Assembly: GCA_905235995.1 (NCBI GenBank)
Contig: CAJONI010000020.1
Coordinates: 1-64,000 of the forward strand
From: an uncultured Bacteroidales bacterium
GTDB taxonomy: Bacteria; Bacteroidota; Bacteroidia; Bacteroidales; UBA932
Length of the DNA: 64,000 nucleotides
Direction: 5' to 3'
Shown here: piece by piece, positions 30,089 to 41,000 of the stretch
Numbering within the stretch: the stretch's first letter is position 1
How the letters are laid out: each line of letters opens with the position of its first letter
The notes under the pieces: generated by a model
The model's input: the letters and a program-made list of their open reading frames with translations, nothing else
What the model was told of the DNA's origin: nothing
Databases searched by the model: none
Translations under genes and position numbers: made by a program

Positions 30089-31270
30089 ATGGAAATAAAC
30101 AGCTCCATAGGCCTTCTGCAGCTGCAGGAGATGGTGAAGGAATCGCTCTCCGGGGCATTTCCGGCAACGCTCTGGCTGCAGGCCGAGATCAGCGAGCTGA
30201 AGCAGCACCCTTCGGGCCACTGCTACCTCACCCTGGTGGAAAAGGACGAGGGGGGAGGCGCCCTGCTGGCCCGTTGTTCCGCCGTGGCCTGGGCTTCTTC
30301 CTGGCGTATCATACGTCCGTTCTTCGAGTCGCAGACTGGCCGCGGCCTCGCCGTGGGCATGAAGGTGCTGCTGCGGGTACAGGTGAGCTATTCGGCGGTG
30401 TACGGCCTCTCGCTTGTGGTCTACGACATCGACCCTTCCTTCACCGTGGGCGAGCTGGAGCTTGCGCGGCAACGGACGGTGGCACGTCTGGAGGAGGAGG
30501 GGATGATGGGCATGAATGCCATGCTGCCGCTTCCTGCACTGCCTCGCCGCCTGGCCGTCGTGTCGAGCGAGACAGCTGCGGGCTGGCGCGATTTCCGGAG
30601 GCATCTGCTTGAAAATGAGTATGGTTTCGGCTTTGTGCTGGAACTCTTCCCTGCCGTGATGCAGGGCGACGCGGCTCCGGCCTCCATCATTGCTGCGCTC
30701 GACGGCATCGCTGACCGCGCCCGTGATTTCGACGCGGTACTGATGCTGCGCGGCGGCGGCGGGGCGATGGACCTCGTTTGCTTCGACGACTACGACCTGG
30801 CCGTCAACGTGGCCCAGTTCCCGCTCCCGGTGCTTACTGCAATAGGCCACGACCACGACTACCACTTGGTCGACATGGTGGCCCACACCTATGTCAAGAC
30901 CCCCACTGCACTGGCCGACTGGCTGCTCGAGCGCTTCTCGGCCGAAGACTGGCAGCTTTCGCTCCTGCTGCAGCGTCTCCAGCTCGCCCTGCGCACCAAG
31001 TCGGAGGCCCAGCGCGGTACGCTTGACGCCATGGGCCTGAAGATCAGGCATGCCGTGGCCAGCCGCCACGCCGCAGCCCTCCAGGCCCTCCAGGCCCTGG
31101 AGTTGCGCCTCGACGCCGTCGACCCGCAGCGCGCCCTCGACCGAGGCTTCCTGATCGCCCTCAAGAACGGCCGCCGCGCCTCCACCGCCACAGCCTTCAC
31201 CCCCGGCGACCGCCTCTCCCTCCTCTTCCGCGACGGCACCGTCGAGGCGGAAGTCACCGATGTCCAATAA
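30089..31270 (+). CDS. xseA: Exodeoxyribonuclease VII large subunit
   Basis: OB-fold LWLQAEISELKQHPSGHCYLTL; LMLRGGGGAMDL, AIGHDHDY. Confidence 0.93.
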   Translation: MEINSSIGLLQLQEMVKESLSGAFPATLWLQAEISELKQHPSGHCYLTLVEKDEGGGALLARCSAVAWASSWRIIRPFFESQTGRGLAVGMKVLLRVQVSYSAVYGLSLVVYDIDPSFTVGELELARQRTVARLEEEGMMGMNAMLPLPALPRRLAVVSSETAAGWRDFRRHLLENEYGFGFVLELFPAVMQGDAAPASIIAALDGIADRARDFDAVLMLRGGGGAMDLVCFDDYDLAVNVAQFPLPVLTAIGHDHDYHLVDMVAHTYVKTPTALADWLLERFSAEDWQLSLLLQRLQLALRTKSEAQRGTLDAMGLKIRHAVASRHAAALQALQALELRLDAVDPQRALDRGFLIALKNGRRASTATAFTPGDRLSLLFRDGTVEAEVTDVQ

Positions 31271-31275
31271 AAACC

Positions 31276-31303
31276 AGACCCCGGATCTGGTCCGGGGTGA
31301 CGA
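31276..31303. repeat. Palindromic repeat ACCCCGGATCTGGTCCGGGGTGAC
   Basis: Perfect 8-bp arms ACCCCGGA/TCCGGGGT; core shared with the ileS-internal copy. Confidence 0.8.
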
Positions 31304-31368
31304 AGGGTCGTGGATTTGGATTTCTCACGAATTATCAGTAAATTTGAGAGATTGGATAAAAGAGCAAC

Positions 31369-31563
31369 ATGAAGCAAGAGAAAAAGACTTACGAACAGGT
31401 GTTCGCGGAGCTGGAGGAGCTGGTCGCGAAGATCGAGGATCCCGAGCGGGAGCTTTCTGAGATAGGGAAGGACGTGAAGAAGGCTTCGGAAATGATCGCC
31501 TGGTGCCGCGACTATATCCGCGGACAGGAAGAAGAGATAGGAAAACTGATGAAAAACCAATAA
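31369..31563 (+). CDS. xseB: Exodeoxyribonuclease VII small subunit
   Basis: KTYEQVFAELEELVAKIEDPERELSEIGKDVKKA; follows xseA. Confidence 0.88.
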   Translation: MKQEKKTYEQVFAELEELVAKIEDPERELSEIGKDVKKASEMIAWCRDYIRGQEEEIGKLMKNQ

Positions 31564-31565
31564 TC

Positions 31566-33539
31566 ATGAAAATCTGGGAATCTGACCCCTGGCTCGGCCC
31601 GTGGCAGGGCGTCATCGAGGCACGCAACCGCGAAATCCTGCGCCGCAAGCAGGAAATCGCCGGAAAAGGCAGGAAACTGAAAGACGCCATCAACGGTGCA
31701 ATGTACTACTGCCTCCACAGGGAGGCCGGCGGATGGGTGTTCCGCGAGTGGGCCCCCACTGCGACAAAAATCTATGTCATTGGCGATTTCAACGGATGGC
31801 GCCGTACCGAAGAATGGGCCCTCAAGCCCATCGGCGAAGGCAACTGGGAGCTTCGCATCCCTGAATCGGAAGTCGAGCACGGCGACCTTTACAAATGGTA
31901 TGTGGAATGGCCCGGCGGAGGCGGCGAGCGTATCCCCGCCTATGCCACGCGCTGCGTCCAGGACCCCGACACCAAGACCTTCTGCGCCCAGGTCTGGGCC
32001 CCCGAAAAACCCTACCGCTGGCGCAAGAAACTCGGCCCCGCGATCGCCAATCCAGTGATCTATGAGACCCATATAGGCATGAGCTCCGAGGAAGGCAAGG
32101 TGGCAAGCTTCACCGAGTTCCGCAGGAACGTGCTCCCGCGCGTCATCGAAACCGGCTACAACACGCTGCAGATCATGGCCCTGCAGGAGCATCCCTACTA
32201 CGGAAGCTTCGGCTATCAGGTGTCGAATTTCTTCGCACTGAGCAGCCGCTTCGGCACTCCCGAGGAATTCAAGGCCCTCGTCGACGCTGCACACCAGGCC
32301 GGCATCGCAGTGATAATGGACGTGGTCCACAGCCACGCTGTCAAGAACGAGGTCGAAGGCCTCAGCAGGCTCGACGGCTCCTATACTACTTATTTCCACG
32401 AAGGTCCCCGCGGAGAACACCCCGCCTGGGGCTCCCGCTGCTTCGACTACGGCAAGGGTCAGACCTTGCATTTCCTGCTCTCGAACCTCAAGTACTGGAT
32501 GGAGGAATACCATCTCGACGGTTTCCGCTTCGACGGAGTGACGAGCATGCTCTACTACGACCACGGCCTCGGCCGCGACTTCACCTCCTACGACTGCTAT
32601 TTCGACGGCGGACAGGACCCCGACGCCATCACCTACCTCGGCCTGGCCAATATCCTGGTCAAGGAGCTGGACCGCAACGCCTTCACCATCGCCGAAGATA
32701 TGTCGGGCATGCCGGGCCTCGCAGCCCCGATCGAGGACGGCGGCATAGGCTTCGACTACCGCATGAGCATGGGCGTTGCCGACCACTGGATCAAGTGGAT
32801 CAAGGAGCGCAGCGACTGGGACTGGAGCATGGGCGAGATCTGGCACGAGCTCTCGGGCAAGCGTCCCGACGAGCGCACCATCAGCTACGCCGAGTGTCAC
32901 GACCAGGCTCTGGTGGGCGACAAGACCATCATCTTCCGCCTGATAGACAAGGAGATGTACTGGAGCATGAACATCGGCTCCCAGAACCTCGCCATCGACC
33001 GCGGAATCGCCCTCCACAAGATGATTCGCCTCGTGACCCTGGCCACGGCGGGCGACGGCTACCTGACCTTCATGGGCAACGAGTTCGGCCATCCTGAATG
33101 GATAGACTTCCCGCGCGAAGGCAACGACTGGTCGTACCACTACGCCCGGCGCCAGTGGTCGCTGGTCGACAATCCGCAGCTCCGCTACCGCGGGCTCTGG
33201 CTCTTCGAAAAGGCCATGCTGAACCTCGCACGCGAAGCCCGGATCCTGTCGGCGCATCCGACCTGCCTGCGCTGCGACGAGGAGAAGAAGATCCTGCTGC
33301 TGGAGCGCGCAGGCCTTGTCTTCGCCTTCAACTTCAACCCCGAATATTCCTTCGAAAACTATGGCTTCGCTGTGGCGGGAGGCAAGTATGAGACCGTGCT
33401 CGACAGCGACGCCCCCGAGTTCGGAGGCTTCGGACGCCTTGACTCATCCGTGAAGCATCTCACGCGCAGGGAAGGGGATTACGACAACCTCTATCTGTAC
33501 CTTCCAAGCCGCACCGTGCAGGTGCTTCGCAAAATATAG
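31566..33539 (+). CDS. glgB: 1,4-alpha-glucan branching enzyme (GH13)
   Basis: CBM48-like REWAPTATKIYVIGDFNGW; GH13 LDGFRFDGVTSM; start reassigned to MKIWESD. Confidence 0.93.
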   Translation: MKIWESDPWLGPWQGVIEARNREILRRKQEIAGKGRKLKDAINGAMYYCLHREAGGWVFREWAPTATKIYVIGDFNGWRRTEEWALKPIGEGNWELRIPESEVEHGDLYKWYVEWPGGGGERIPAYATRCVQDPDTKTFCAQVWAPEKPYRWRKKLGPAIANPVIYETHIGMSSEEGKVASFTEFRRNVLPRVIETGYNTLQIMALQEHPYYGSFGYQVSNFFALSSRFGTPEEFKALVDAAHQAGIAVIMDVVHSHAVKNEVEGLSRLDGSYTTYFHEGPRGEHPAWGSRCFDYGKGQTLHFLLSNLKYWMEEYHLDGFRFDGVTSMLYYDHGLGRDFTSYDCYFDGGQDPDAITYLGLANILVKELDRNAFTIAEDMSGMPGLAAPIEDGGIGFDYRMSMGVADHWIKWIKERSDWDWSMGEIWHELSGKRPDERTISYAECHDQALVGDKTIIFRLIDKEMYWSMNIGSQNLAIDRGIALHKMIRLVTLATAGDGYLTFMGNEFGHPEWIDFPREGNDWSYHYARRQWSLVDNPQLRYRGLWLFEKAMLNLAREARILSAHPTCLRCDEEKKILLLERAGLVFAFNFNPEYSFENYGFAVAGGKYETVLDSDAPEFGGFGRLDSSVKHLTRREGDYDNLYLYLPSRTVQVLRKI

Positions 33540-33595
33540 GTATAATCTATACATATTTTCGTACCTTTGCGGTTTAAAATCTGAACATCTAGTAT

Positions 33596-35530
33596 ATGGC
33601 TTATCTGCAATTCAACAAGGCCGAGCTCGTGAACCTCGAGTACTCCCTGAAGCGGGAGCTCCTCGCGACCAACCGTGCCGGAGGCTATTGCAACACGACC
33701 ATCGTGGGCTGCAATACCCGAAAGTACCATGGTCTGCTCGCCGTGCCCGTCGACAAGTTCGGCGGACACCGCTACATGCTGCTCTCCGACCTCGACGAGA
33801 CCCTGCTTCAGCACGGGATGCCCTTCAACCTCGGCATCCACTGCTACGGGAACATCTACGAACCCCGCGGCCACAAGTACATCGTGGACTATGAGATGGA
33901 TCCGTATCCCGTCATCACCTACAGGGTGGGCGGCATGCTCTTCAGGAAGGAGCTGCTCTTCGTCTCAGGCTGCGACCAGCTGCTGATCCGCTACACGCTG
34001 CTGGACGCCCACTCCCACACGGTCCTCAGGCTCAAGCCCTACCTGGCATACCGGAGCATCCACGCCCTTACCCAGGCCAATGCCGATGCCAATACGAACT
34101 ACCGTACCATCGAAGGCGGAGCTTCTTTCTGCCTCTACCGCGGCTTCCCCGACCTCTGCCTCCAGATCTCGAAGAACAGCGAGTACGTCCACATGCCCGA
34201 CTGGTACAAGGGTACGGTCTATATGGAAGAATACCGTCGCGGTTTCGACTGCCGCGAAGACCTCCTGGTCCCCGGCTGGTTCGAGATGCCGATGCGCAAG
34301 GGCGAGAGCATAGTAATCTCCGCCTCCACCGTCCCCGTCGACCCGAAGACCCTCAAGACCCTGTTCAACCGCGAGATCAAGAAGCGCATGCCCCGCGAAG
34401 ACTACGACAGCTGCCTGAAGGCCGCCGCCGAACAGCTCTTTGCCTATGAGAAAGGCTTCGCGCGCATCTGCACGGGCTTCTCCTGGCACGAGATCGGCGG
34501 AATGCGCGAAACTGCGCTCACCCTCCCCGGCCTTACCATCTACAACACCGGCGACGTGAAGCTGTTCGAGAAGATACTCTCCGACCTCATCACCGAAAAC
34601 AAGGATGCCTTCCTCCATGGAAGCGACCAGGTGGAGTCTCCGCTGCGCCTGACAGAGGCCGTGCAGCACCTGGCCAAGTTCACCGGCGACGAGGCGCAGG
34701 CCTGGAAGAAATACGGCAAGTTCCTCAAACAGGTGATAGAGAGCTACCTGGGCGGACGTCCCGAAGCGCAGGTACACGACAACGGCCTTGTGTGGGCCGA
34801 ATATCCCGGCATCGCCCTGAGCTGGATGAACGCATATATCGACGGCAAGCCCGTGACCGAGCGCCGCGGCTATCAGGTTGAGACCAACTGCTTGTGGTAC
34901 AACGCAGTGTGCTTCGCCCACGACATGGAGTCCCGCTACGGCCGCTCGAAAGCTTTCGTAGCCCGCTGCGCCGAGGTTAAGGCCGCCATCGAAGACAGCT
35001 TCTACGACATTTTCTGGTCGGAGGAGCGCCGCCACCTTGCCGACTACGTCGACGAGAACGGCCAGAACATCTTCACCCGTCCAAACCAGATTTACGCCTG
35101 CTCTCTGCCCTACAGCCCCGTTTCCGAGGAAGCGCAGGCCGAAATCCTGCACGCAGTGGAGCGTGAACTCGTGACCACCCGCGGCATCCGCACCCTCTCC
35201 CCGAAGAACCCGAATTATCGCTCACGCTACGAAGGCAACCAGATCGAGCGCGACACCGCCACCCACAACGGCTGCAACCGTCCCTGGCTGCTCGGTCCCT
35301 TCGCCGAGGCGAGCTTCAAGCTCTTCGGCCCTTCGTTCGTGCGCAAGGCCCGTGAGCTGGTCGACGGCTTCCAGGAAGACCTCAACGTCCACGGCATCGG
35401 CGCCGTGGCCGAGATCTACGACGGCGATCCGCCTTACGTCCCGCACGGAGCCATCAACTCAGCGCTGAGCGTATCGGCCATCCTATATGTGAAATACCTC
35501 ATCAACCAGTATAAGGAGGAAACGCTATGA
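33596..35530 (+). CDS. Glycogen debranching enzyme (amylo-alpha-1,6-glucosidase family)
   Basis: LLATNRAGGYCNTTIVGCNTRKYHGLL; NGLVWAEYPGIALSWMNA. Confidence 0.9.
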   Translation: MAYLQFNKAELVNLEYSLKRELLATNRAGGYCNTTIVGCNTRKYHGLLAVPVDKFGGHRYMLLSDLDETLLQHGMPFNLGIHCYGNIYEPRGHKYIVDYEMDPYPVITYRVGGMLFRKELLFVSGCDQLLIRYTLLDAHSHTVLRLKPYLAYRSIHALTQANADANTNYRTIEGGASFCLYRGFPDLCLQISKNSEYVHMPDWYKGTVYMEEYRRGFDCREDLLVPGWFEMPMRKGESIVISASTVPVDPKTLKTLFNREIKKRMPREDYDSCLKAAAEQLFAYEKGFARICTGFSWHEIGGMRETALTLPGLTIYNTGDVKLFEKILSDLITENKDAFLHGSDQVESPLRLTEAVQHLAKFTGDEAQAWKKYGKFLKQVIESYLGGRPEAQVHDNGLVWAEYPGIALSWMNAYIDGKPVTERRGYQVETNCLWYNAVCFAHDMESRYGRSKAFVARCAEVKAAIEDSFYDIFWSEERRHLADYVDENGQNIFTRPNQIYACSLPYSPVSEEAQAEILHAVERELVTTRGIRTLSPKNPNYRSRYEGNQIERDTATHNGCNRPWLLGPFAEASFKLFGPSFVRKARELVDGFQEDLNVHGIGAVAEIYDGDPPYVPHGAINSALSVSAILYVKYLINQYKEETL

Positions 35531-36816
35531 GAGTACTGATGTTCGGTTGGGAATTCCCGCCCCATATCGCCGGCGGCCTGGGTACGGCCTGCTATGGCAT
35601 GACCAAAGGCCTGGCTCACGCCGGAGTGGACGTACTTTTCGTGATGCCCTCCGCCAGCGGAGATGAAGACCAGAGCTGCGTCCGCATCATCAACGCCAGC
35701 GACGTGGCAGTCTCCGACAGCATAAGCCAGATCGACGAATATCTCGGCAAGGTACAGTTCCTCCGCGTAGGCTCCAACCTGCATCCCTACATCGACCCGG
35801 TCGACTTCACCGACCTGGTGGAAGAGGAGCAGCGCTCCCAGAGCGAGGAGTTCAAGTTCTATTTCCGGCAGAAATACAAATTCTCAGGCAAGTACGGAAA
35901 GAACCTCATGGAAGAGGTGTCCCGCTACGCCATGGTGGGCGGCGCGATCGCAGCCCGCGAGGACTTCGACGTGATCCATGCCCACGACTGGCTGACCTAC
36001 CACGCCGGCATCGCCGCCAAGCGCGTTTCCGGCAAGCCGCTGGTGATCCACGTCCATGCGACCTCCTTCGACCGCGGCAGTGCCGACAACATCGACACCC
36101 GCGTATTCGCCATCGAGAAGCGCGGCATGGAGGAAGCCGACAAGGTCATCACCGTGAGCGACCTGACCCGCAACATAGTGATCAACAAATACGGCATCGA
36201 CCCCTCCAAGGTCGTGACCGTCCACAACGCAGTCGACTTCTCTGGACGCGAGAAGATCGAGGTGGAGCGCGGCGTCCGCGAGAAGGTCATCACCTTCCTG
36301 GGCCGCATCACCTTCCAGAAGGGTCCCGAATACTTCATCGAAGCTGCAGCCAAGGTGCTCAAGGTGTGCCCTGAGACCCGCTTCGTGATGGCCGGCAGCG
36401 GCGACATGATGAACCGCTGCATACGCTATGTGGCCAAGCTTGGCATAGCCGACCGCTTCTACTTCACGGGCTTCCTGCGCGGCGACGACGTGCAGAAGAT
36501 GTTCGCCCTTTCGGACGTATATGTGATGCCTTCCGTCTCCGAGCCTTTCGGCATCTCGCCGCTCGAGGCCATGAAGACCGACGTCCCGACCATCATCTCC
36601 AAGCAGTCGGGTGTCGCCGAAGTTCTCAAATATGCCATCAAGGTGGACTTCTGGGACGTGAACGCCCTGGCAGACGCCATGTACGGACTCCTCAACTATC
36701 CCGCCCTTCCCCAACTGGCCGCAGAGAGGGGACGCGAGGAAGTCGACAACCTCAAATGGGACGCCGCAGCCGTCAAGGTGAGGCGCGTCTATGAGTCGGC
36801 CGTCAACGGACAATAA
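35527..36816 (+). CDS. GT4 glycosyltransferase (glycogen synthase-like)
   Basis: MFGWEFPPHIAGGLGTACYG, HDWLTYHAG, PSVSEPFGISPLEAM. Confidence 0.88.
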   Translation: MRVLMFGWEFPPHIAGGLGTACYGMTKGLAHAGVDVLFVMPSASGDEDQSCVRIINASDVAVSDSISQIDEYLGKVQFLRVGSNLHPYIDPVDFTDLVEEEQRSQSEEFKFYFRQKYKFSGKYGKNLMEEVSRYAMVGGAIAAREDFDVIHAHDWLTYHAGIAAKRVSGKPLVIHVHATSFDRGSADNIDTRVFAIEKRGMEEADKVITVSDLTRNIVINKYGIDPSKVVTVHNAVDFSGREKIEVERGVREKVITFLGRITFQKGPEYFIEAAAKVLKVCPETRFVMAGSGDMMNRCIRYVAKLGIADRFYFTGFLRGDDVQKMFALSDVYVMPSVSEPFGISPLEAMKTDVPTIISKQSGVAEVLKYAIKVDFWDVNALADAMYGLLNYPALPQLAAERGREEVDNLKWDAAAVKVRRVYESAVNGQ

Positions 36817-36828
36817 AAAAGTAAAGCC

Positions 36829-38037
36829 ATGAATAAGACAGTCTGTTTCTATTTCCAAGTCCATCAGCCCGACCGGCTGCGACAGTTCCGATTCTTCGAC
36901 ATCGGCAACGACGCCCATTACCTGGACGATTTCTCCAACCGTACCATCGTGCGCCGTGTCGCCGAGCGCTGCTACCTGCCCGCGAACAAGCTCCTGCTCG
37001 AGCTTATTCTCAAGCATAACGGAGCATTCAAGGTCGCATTCTCGATTTCCGGTGCGGCCATCGAGCAGTTCGAGCGCTATACCCCCGAGGTGATCGACAG
37101 CTTCAAGGCGCTGGCCGAAACCGGGTGCGTGGAGTTCCTGGCCGAGACCTATTCCCATTCGCTCGCTTCGCTGGCCTCCACTGCCGAATTCAAGAAGCAG
37201 GTGAAGCAGCACGCCGACCTGATGAAACGTGTTTTCGGCGTCAAGCCCACCACCTTCCGGAACACCGAGCTCATCTATTCCGACGACATCGGAGAGACGG
37301 TGGCCGGCATGGGCTACAACGTGATGCTGACCGAAGGCGCCAAGCACATCCTCGGCTGGAAGAGCCCCGATTTCGTATATGCGAACGCCCTCGATCCGAG
37401 GCTGAAGGTCCTGCTCCGCAACTTCAACCTGAGCGACGACATCGCCTTCCGCTTCTCCGACCAGAGCTGGGCGGGCTGGCCCCTGACCGCCGACAAGTTC
37501 GCCGACTGGTCGGTGGCCGCACTGGCCCAGGGCGACGTGCTCAATCTCTTCATGGACTATGAGACCTTCGGAGAGCACCAGCGCAGCGCCAGCGGCATCT
37601 TCGACTTCATGGAGGCCCTGCCCGCAGCCATCCTGGCCCGCGGCCTGGAATTCTGCACTCCCGCCGAGGCGGCGCAGAAGCATCAGGCTGTGGCTCCGCT
37701 CAACGTGCCTTATCCCATCTCATGGGCGGACGAAGAGCGCGACACGAGCGCCTGGCTGGGCAACGAGCTCCAGGAAGAGGCTTTCAACAAGCTCTATTCC
37801 CTCGAGGCCGACATCTACAAGACGAAGGACGAAGGCCTGCTCGCCATGTTCCGCAGACTTCAGGAAAGCGACCACTTCTATTATATGTGCACAAAGTTCT
37901 TCTCCGACGGCAGCGTGCACAGCTACTTCAACCCCTACGACACGCCATACGAGGCTTTCATCAACTACATGAACGTGCTCGCGGACTTCGAACTGCGGGT
38001 GAAGGAGAAACTCAAAGTAAAGAAAACCACCAAGTAA
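36829..38037 (+). CDS. Glycoside hydrolase family 57 alpha-amylase
   Basis: VCFYFQVHQPDRL, EFLAETYSHSLA, FRNTELIYSDDIG, MDYETFGEHQ. Confidence 0.9.
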   Translation: MNKTVCFYFQVHQPDRLRQFRFFDIGNDAHYLDDFSNRTIVRRVAERCYLPANKLLLELILKHNGAFKVAFSISGAAIEQFERYTPEVIDSFKALAETGCVEFLAETYSHSLASLASTAEFKKQVKQHADLMKRVFGVKPTTFRNTELIYSDDIGETVAGMGYNVMLTEGAKHILGWKSPDFVYANALDPRLKVLLRNFNLSDDIAFRFSDQSWAGWPLTADKFADWSVAALAQGDVLNLFMDYETFGEHQRSASGIFDFMEALPAAILARGLEFCTPAEAAQKHQAVAPLNVPYPISWADEERDTSAWLGNELQEEAFNKLYSLEADIYKTKDEGLLAMFRRLQESDHFYYMCTKFFSDGSVHSYFNPYDTPYEAFINYMNVLADFELRVKEKLKVKKTTK

Positions 38038-38043
38038 GCAAGA

Positions 38044-41000
38044 ATGGAAGATAAATTTACGATGCCCGACTACCTGTTCGAGACGAGTTGGGAAGTATGC
38101 AACAAGGTAGGAGGTATCCATACGGTCATTGCCACCAAAGCCCTTTATCTTGGCAATTCATTCAAGAAAAACCATCATATACATATCGGCCCCGACGTCT
38201 GGCGTGACGTAGGCCAGAACCCGGAATTCACGGAAGACCCCACGCTGTTCCGCTCCTGGAGGAGAAGGGCGGCGGAGGAGGGCCTCCGTATCCGTGTCGG
38301 CCATTGGAACGTGGCAGGCCACCCGGTGGCCATCCTGGTCGACTTCACGACCTTCATCAGCCGCAAGGACGAGATCCTGACCGAGTTCTGGAAAAGATAC
38401 AGCGTCGACTCCCTCAGCGGCGGCTGGGACTATGTGGAATCGGCCCTGTTCGGCTATGCCTCCGGCAAGGTGATCGAGAGTTTCGTTCACTACTATGTCA
38501 AGCCCCACGACAAGGTGGTGGCCCAGTTCCACGAATGGATGACCGGCGCCGGCCTGCTCTACCTGAAGACGGCCAACCTGCCCATAGGCACCATCTTCAC
38601 CACCCATGCCACCGTCATCGGTCGCTGCGTGGCCAGCAAGGACATCCCTCTCTACGACGACCTGGAAAGCCTTGACGCCGACCGCCTCTCCCACGAGTTC
38701 GGAGTCGCGGCCCGCCACTCGCTGGAGAAGGCTTCCGCCACTGCGTCCGACGTGTTCACGACTGTGAGCGAGATCACCGCCCGCGAGTGCCGCCAGTTCC
38801 TCGGCAGGTCTTGCGACGTGATCACTCCCAACGGTTTCGAGAACAGCTTCACCCCCGACGCGGAACACTATCCCGCAGCCCGCAAGGCAGCCCGCAGGAA
38901 GCTGCTGGAGGTTGCCTCGGCGATGGCCGGCGAGAAATTCGACGACAAGAGCCTGCTCGTCGCCATAAGCGGCCGCTACGAGTACAGCAACAAGGGTATC
39001 GACGTGTTCATCGACTCGCTGGCACGTCTGGACAGCATAGGTTATTCCGGGCGCAGGATCCTGGCCTTCATCATGGTCCCCTCGGGCAACAACGGTCCCG
39101 ACAAGGAACTTGTGGCGAAGCTCTCCGGAGCCGATACGCTCCACACCACCCAGACGAGCCACTATCTGATGGACGACTACGACATCGTGACCCGCAGGCT
39201 GCGTGAACTTCAGCTGAACAACCACATCGGCTCGACTATCGACGTGTTCTTCATCCCCACCTATCTGAACGGCAACGACGGCGTGTTCAACATGAGCTAC
39301 TACGACCTGCTGGTGGGCATGGACCTGACCGTCTTCCCTTCATACTATGAGCCCTGGGGTTACACCCCGCTCGAGTCGCTGGCCTTCAGCGTCCCCACCA
39401 CCACCACCTCGCTCGCCGGTTTCGGCGTGTGGGTGCGCGACCACTGCGAGGAGCCGCATCCGGGCATCACGGTGATCGAGCGCACTGACGCAAACGCTTC
39501 GGAACTGTCGGTAAAGGTGGCCGAACGCATCATCGAAGTCGCCAGCCTCACTCCGGCAAAGGCGGCACATTATCGCGAGAACGCCAAGAAGGTGTCGGAG
39601 ATCGCTCTGTGGAGCAACAACATCGTCTACTACAAGGAAGCCTACACCGGCGCCATAGACAAGGTGCAGACCTCCCGCAACGAGTTCATCGAGATTCCGG
39701 AAGACACGATGCACGACTTCGCCAGGTATTTCGCCGGCCAGCCTTCATGGACCAGCGTGTTCGTGAGCCGTGAACTGCCTGAACGCCTGATGCATCTGGA
39801 CGCACTCGCCAAGAATCTGTGGTGGTGCTGGAACCAGGATGCCATCGAGCTGTTCCGCAGCATCGATCCCGAGCTTTGGAAAACCACTGGTGGCAATCCG
39901 CTGCTCTTCCTCGACAAGATTCCGCTCAAGCGCTACCGCAGCCTGGAGCAGGACGAAGCCTTCCTGGGCCATCTCGACTCCGTGTATGCCGAATTCAAGG
40001 AATACATGGAAGCCAAGTCCGACCGTCCCGGTCCCCGCGTAGCCTATTTCTGCATGGAATACGGCATCGACACTTCCCTGAAGATCTATTCCGGCGGCCT
40101 GGGCATCCTGGCCGGCGACTACCTCAAGGAAGCCTCCGACATGAAGGTCAACATGACCGCCGTCGGACTGCTCTACCGCCACGGCTACTTTACCCAGAAA
40201 CTTTCGGCCGCCGGCGACCAGATCGCCGACTACGAACCCCAGGACTTCACCAAGATCCCTGCGGCGCCCGTGCGTGACCACGAAGGCAACTGGTTGACCG
40301 TACGGGTCGCATTCCCTGGCCGTAACATCAACGCCCGCATCTGGAAGGTCGAGGTGGGCCGTACCGACCTCTTCCTGCTCGACACCGACTACGAAGACAA
40401 TCTCCCCGAAGACCGCCAGGTGACCCATCAGCTCTACGGCGGCGACTGGGAGAACCGCCTCAAGCAGGAACTCCTCCTCGGCGTGGGCGGCATCAGGGCC
40501 CTCCGAGCCCTGGGCCTTGACGCCGACGTGTACCACTGCAACGAAGGCCACGCTGCCTTCTGTGGTTTCGAGCGCCTGCGCGAGTACATCCAGAACGATA
40601 ACCTGTCCTTCCCCGAGGCTCTCGAAGTGGTGCGCGCATCGTCGCTCTTCACGACCCATACCCCGGTGCCTGCAGGACATGACGCATTCTCCGAAGACCT
40701 TCTCCGCATCTACATCTCGCACTATCCCGAGCGCATGAAGATCGACTGGCCTACGTTCATGAGCCTGGGCAAGATCAATCCCGAGAATCCCGGCGAGAAG
40801 TTCTCGATGAGTTTCCTGGCCGCGAACCTCTCGCAGGAGATCAACGGCGTGAGCTGGCTGCACGGCAAGGTGAGCCAGCAGATTTTCGCGCCCATGTGGC
40901 CGGGCTACCTGCCCGAGGAACTCAACGTGAGCTCCGTGACCAACGGCGTCCACTATCCCACCTGGACCGCTCCCGAATGGAAGGAGATCCACTCCAGGGT

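Noticed and set aside
35884-37683. Very long antisense ORFs over the glycogen genes (also 39745-42243 and 31512-33257)
   Set aside because: Mirror frames of strong GC-rich genes with low-complexity H/G/A/V composition and no domain motifs.
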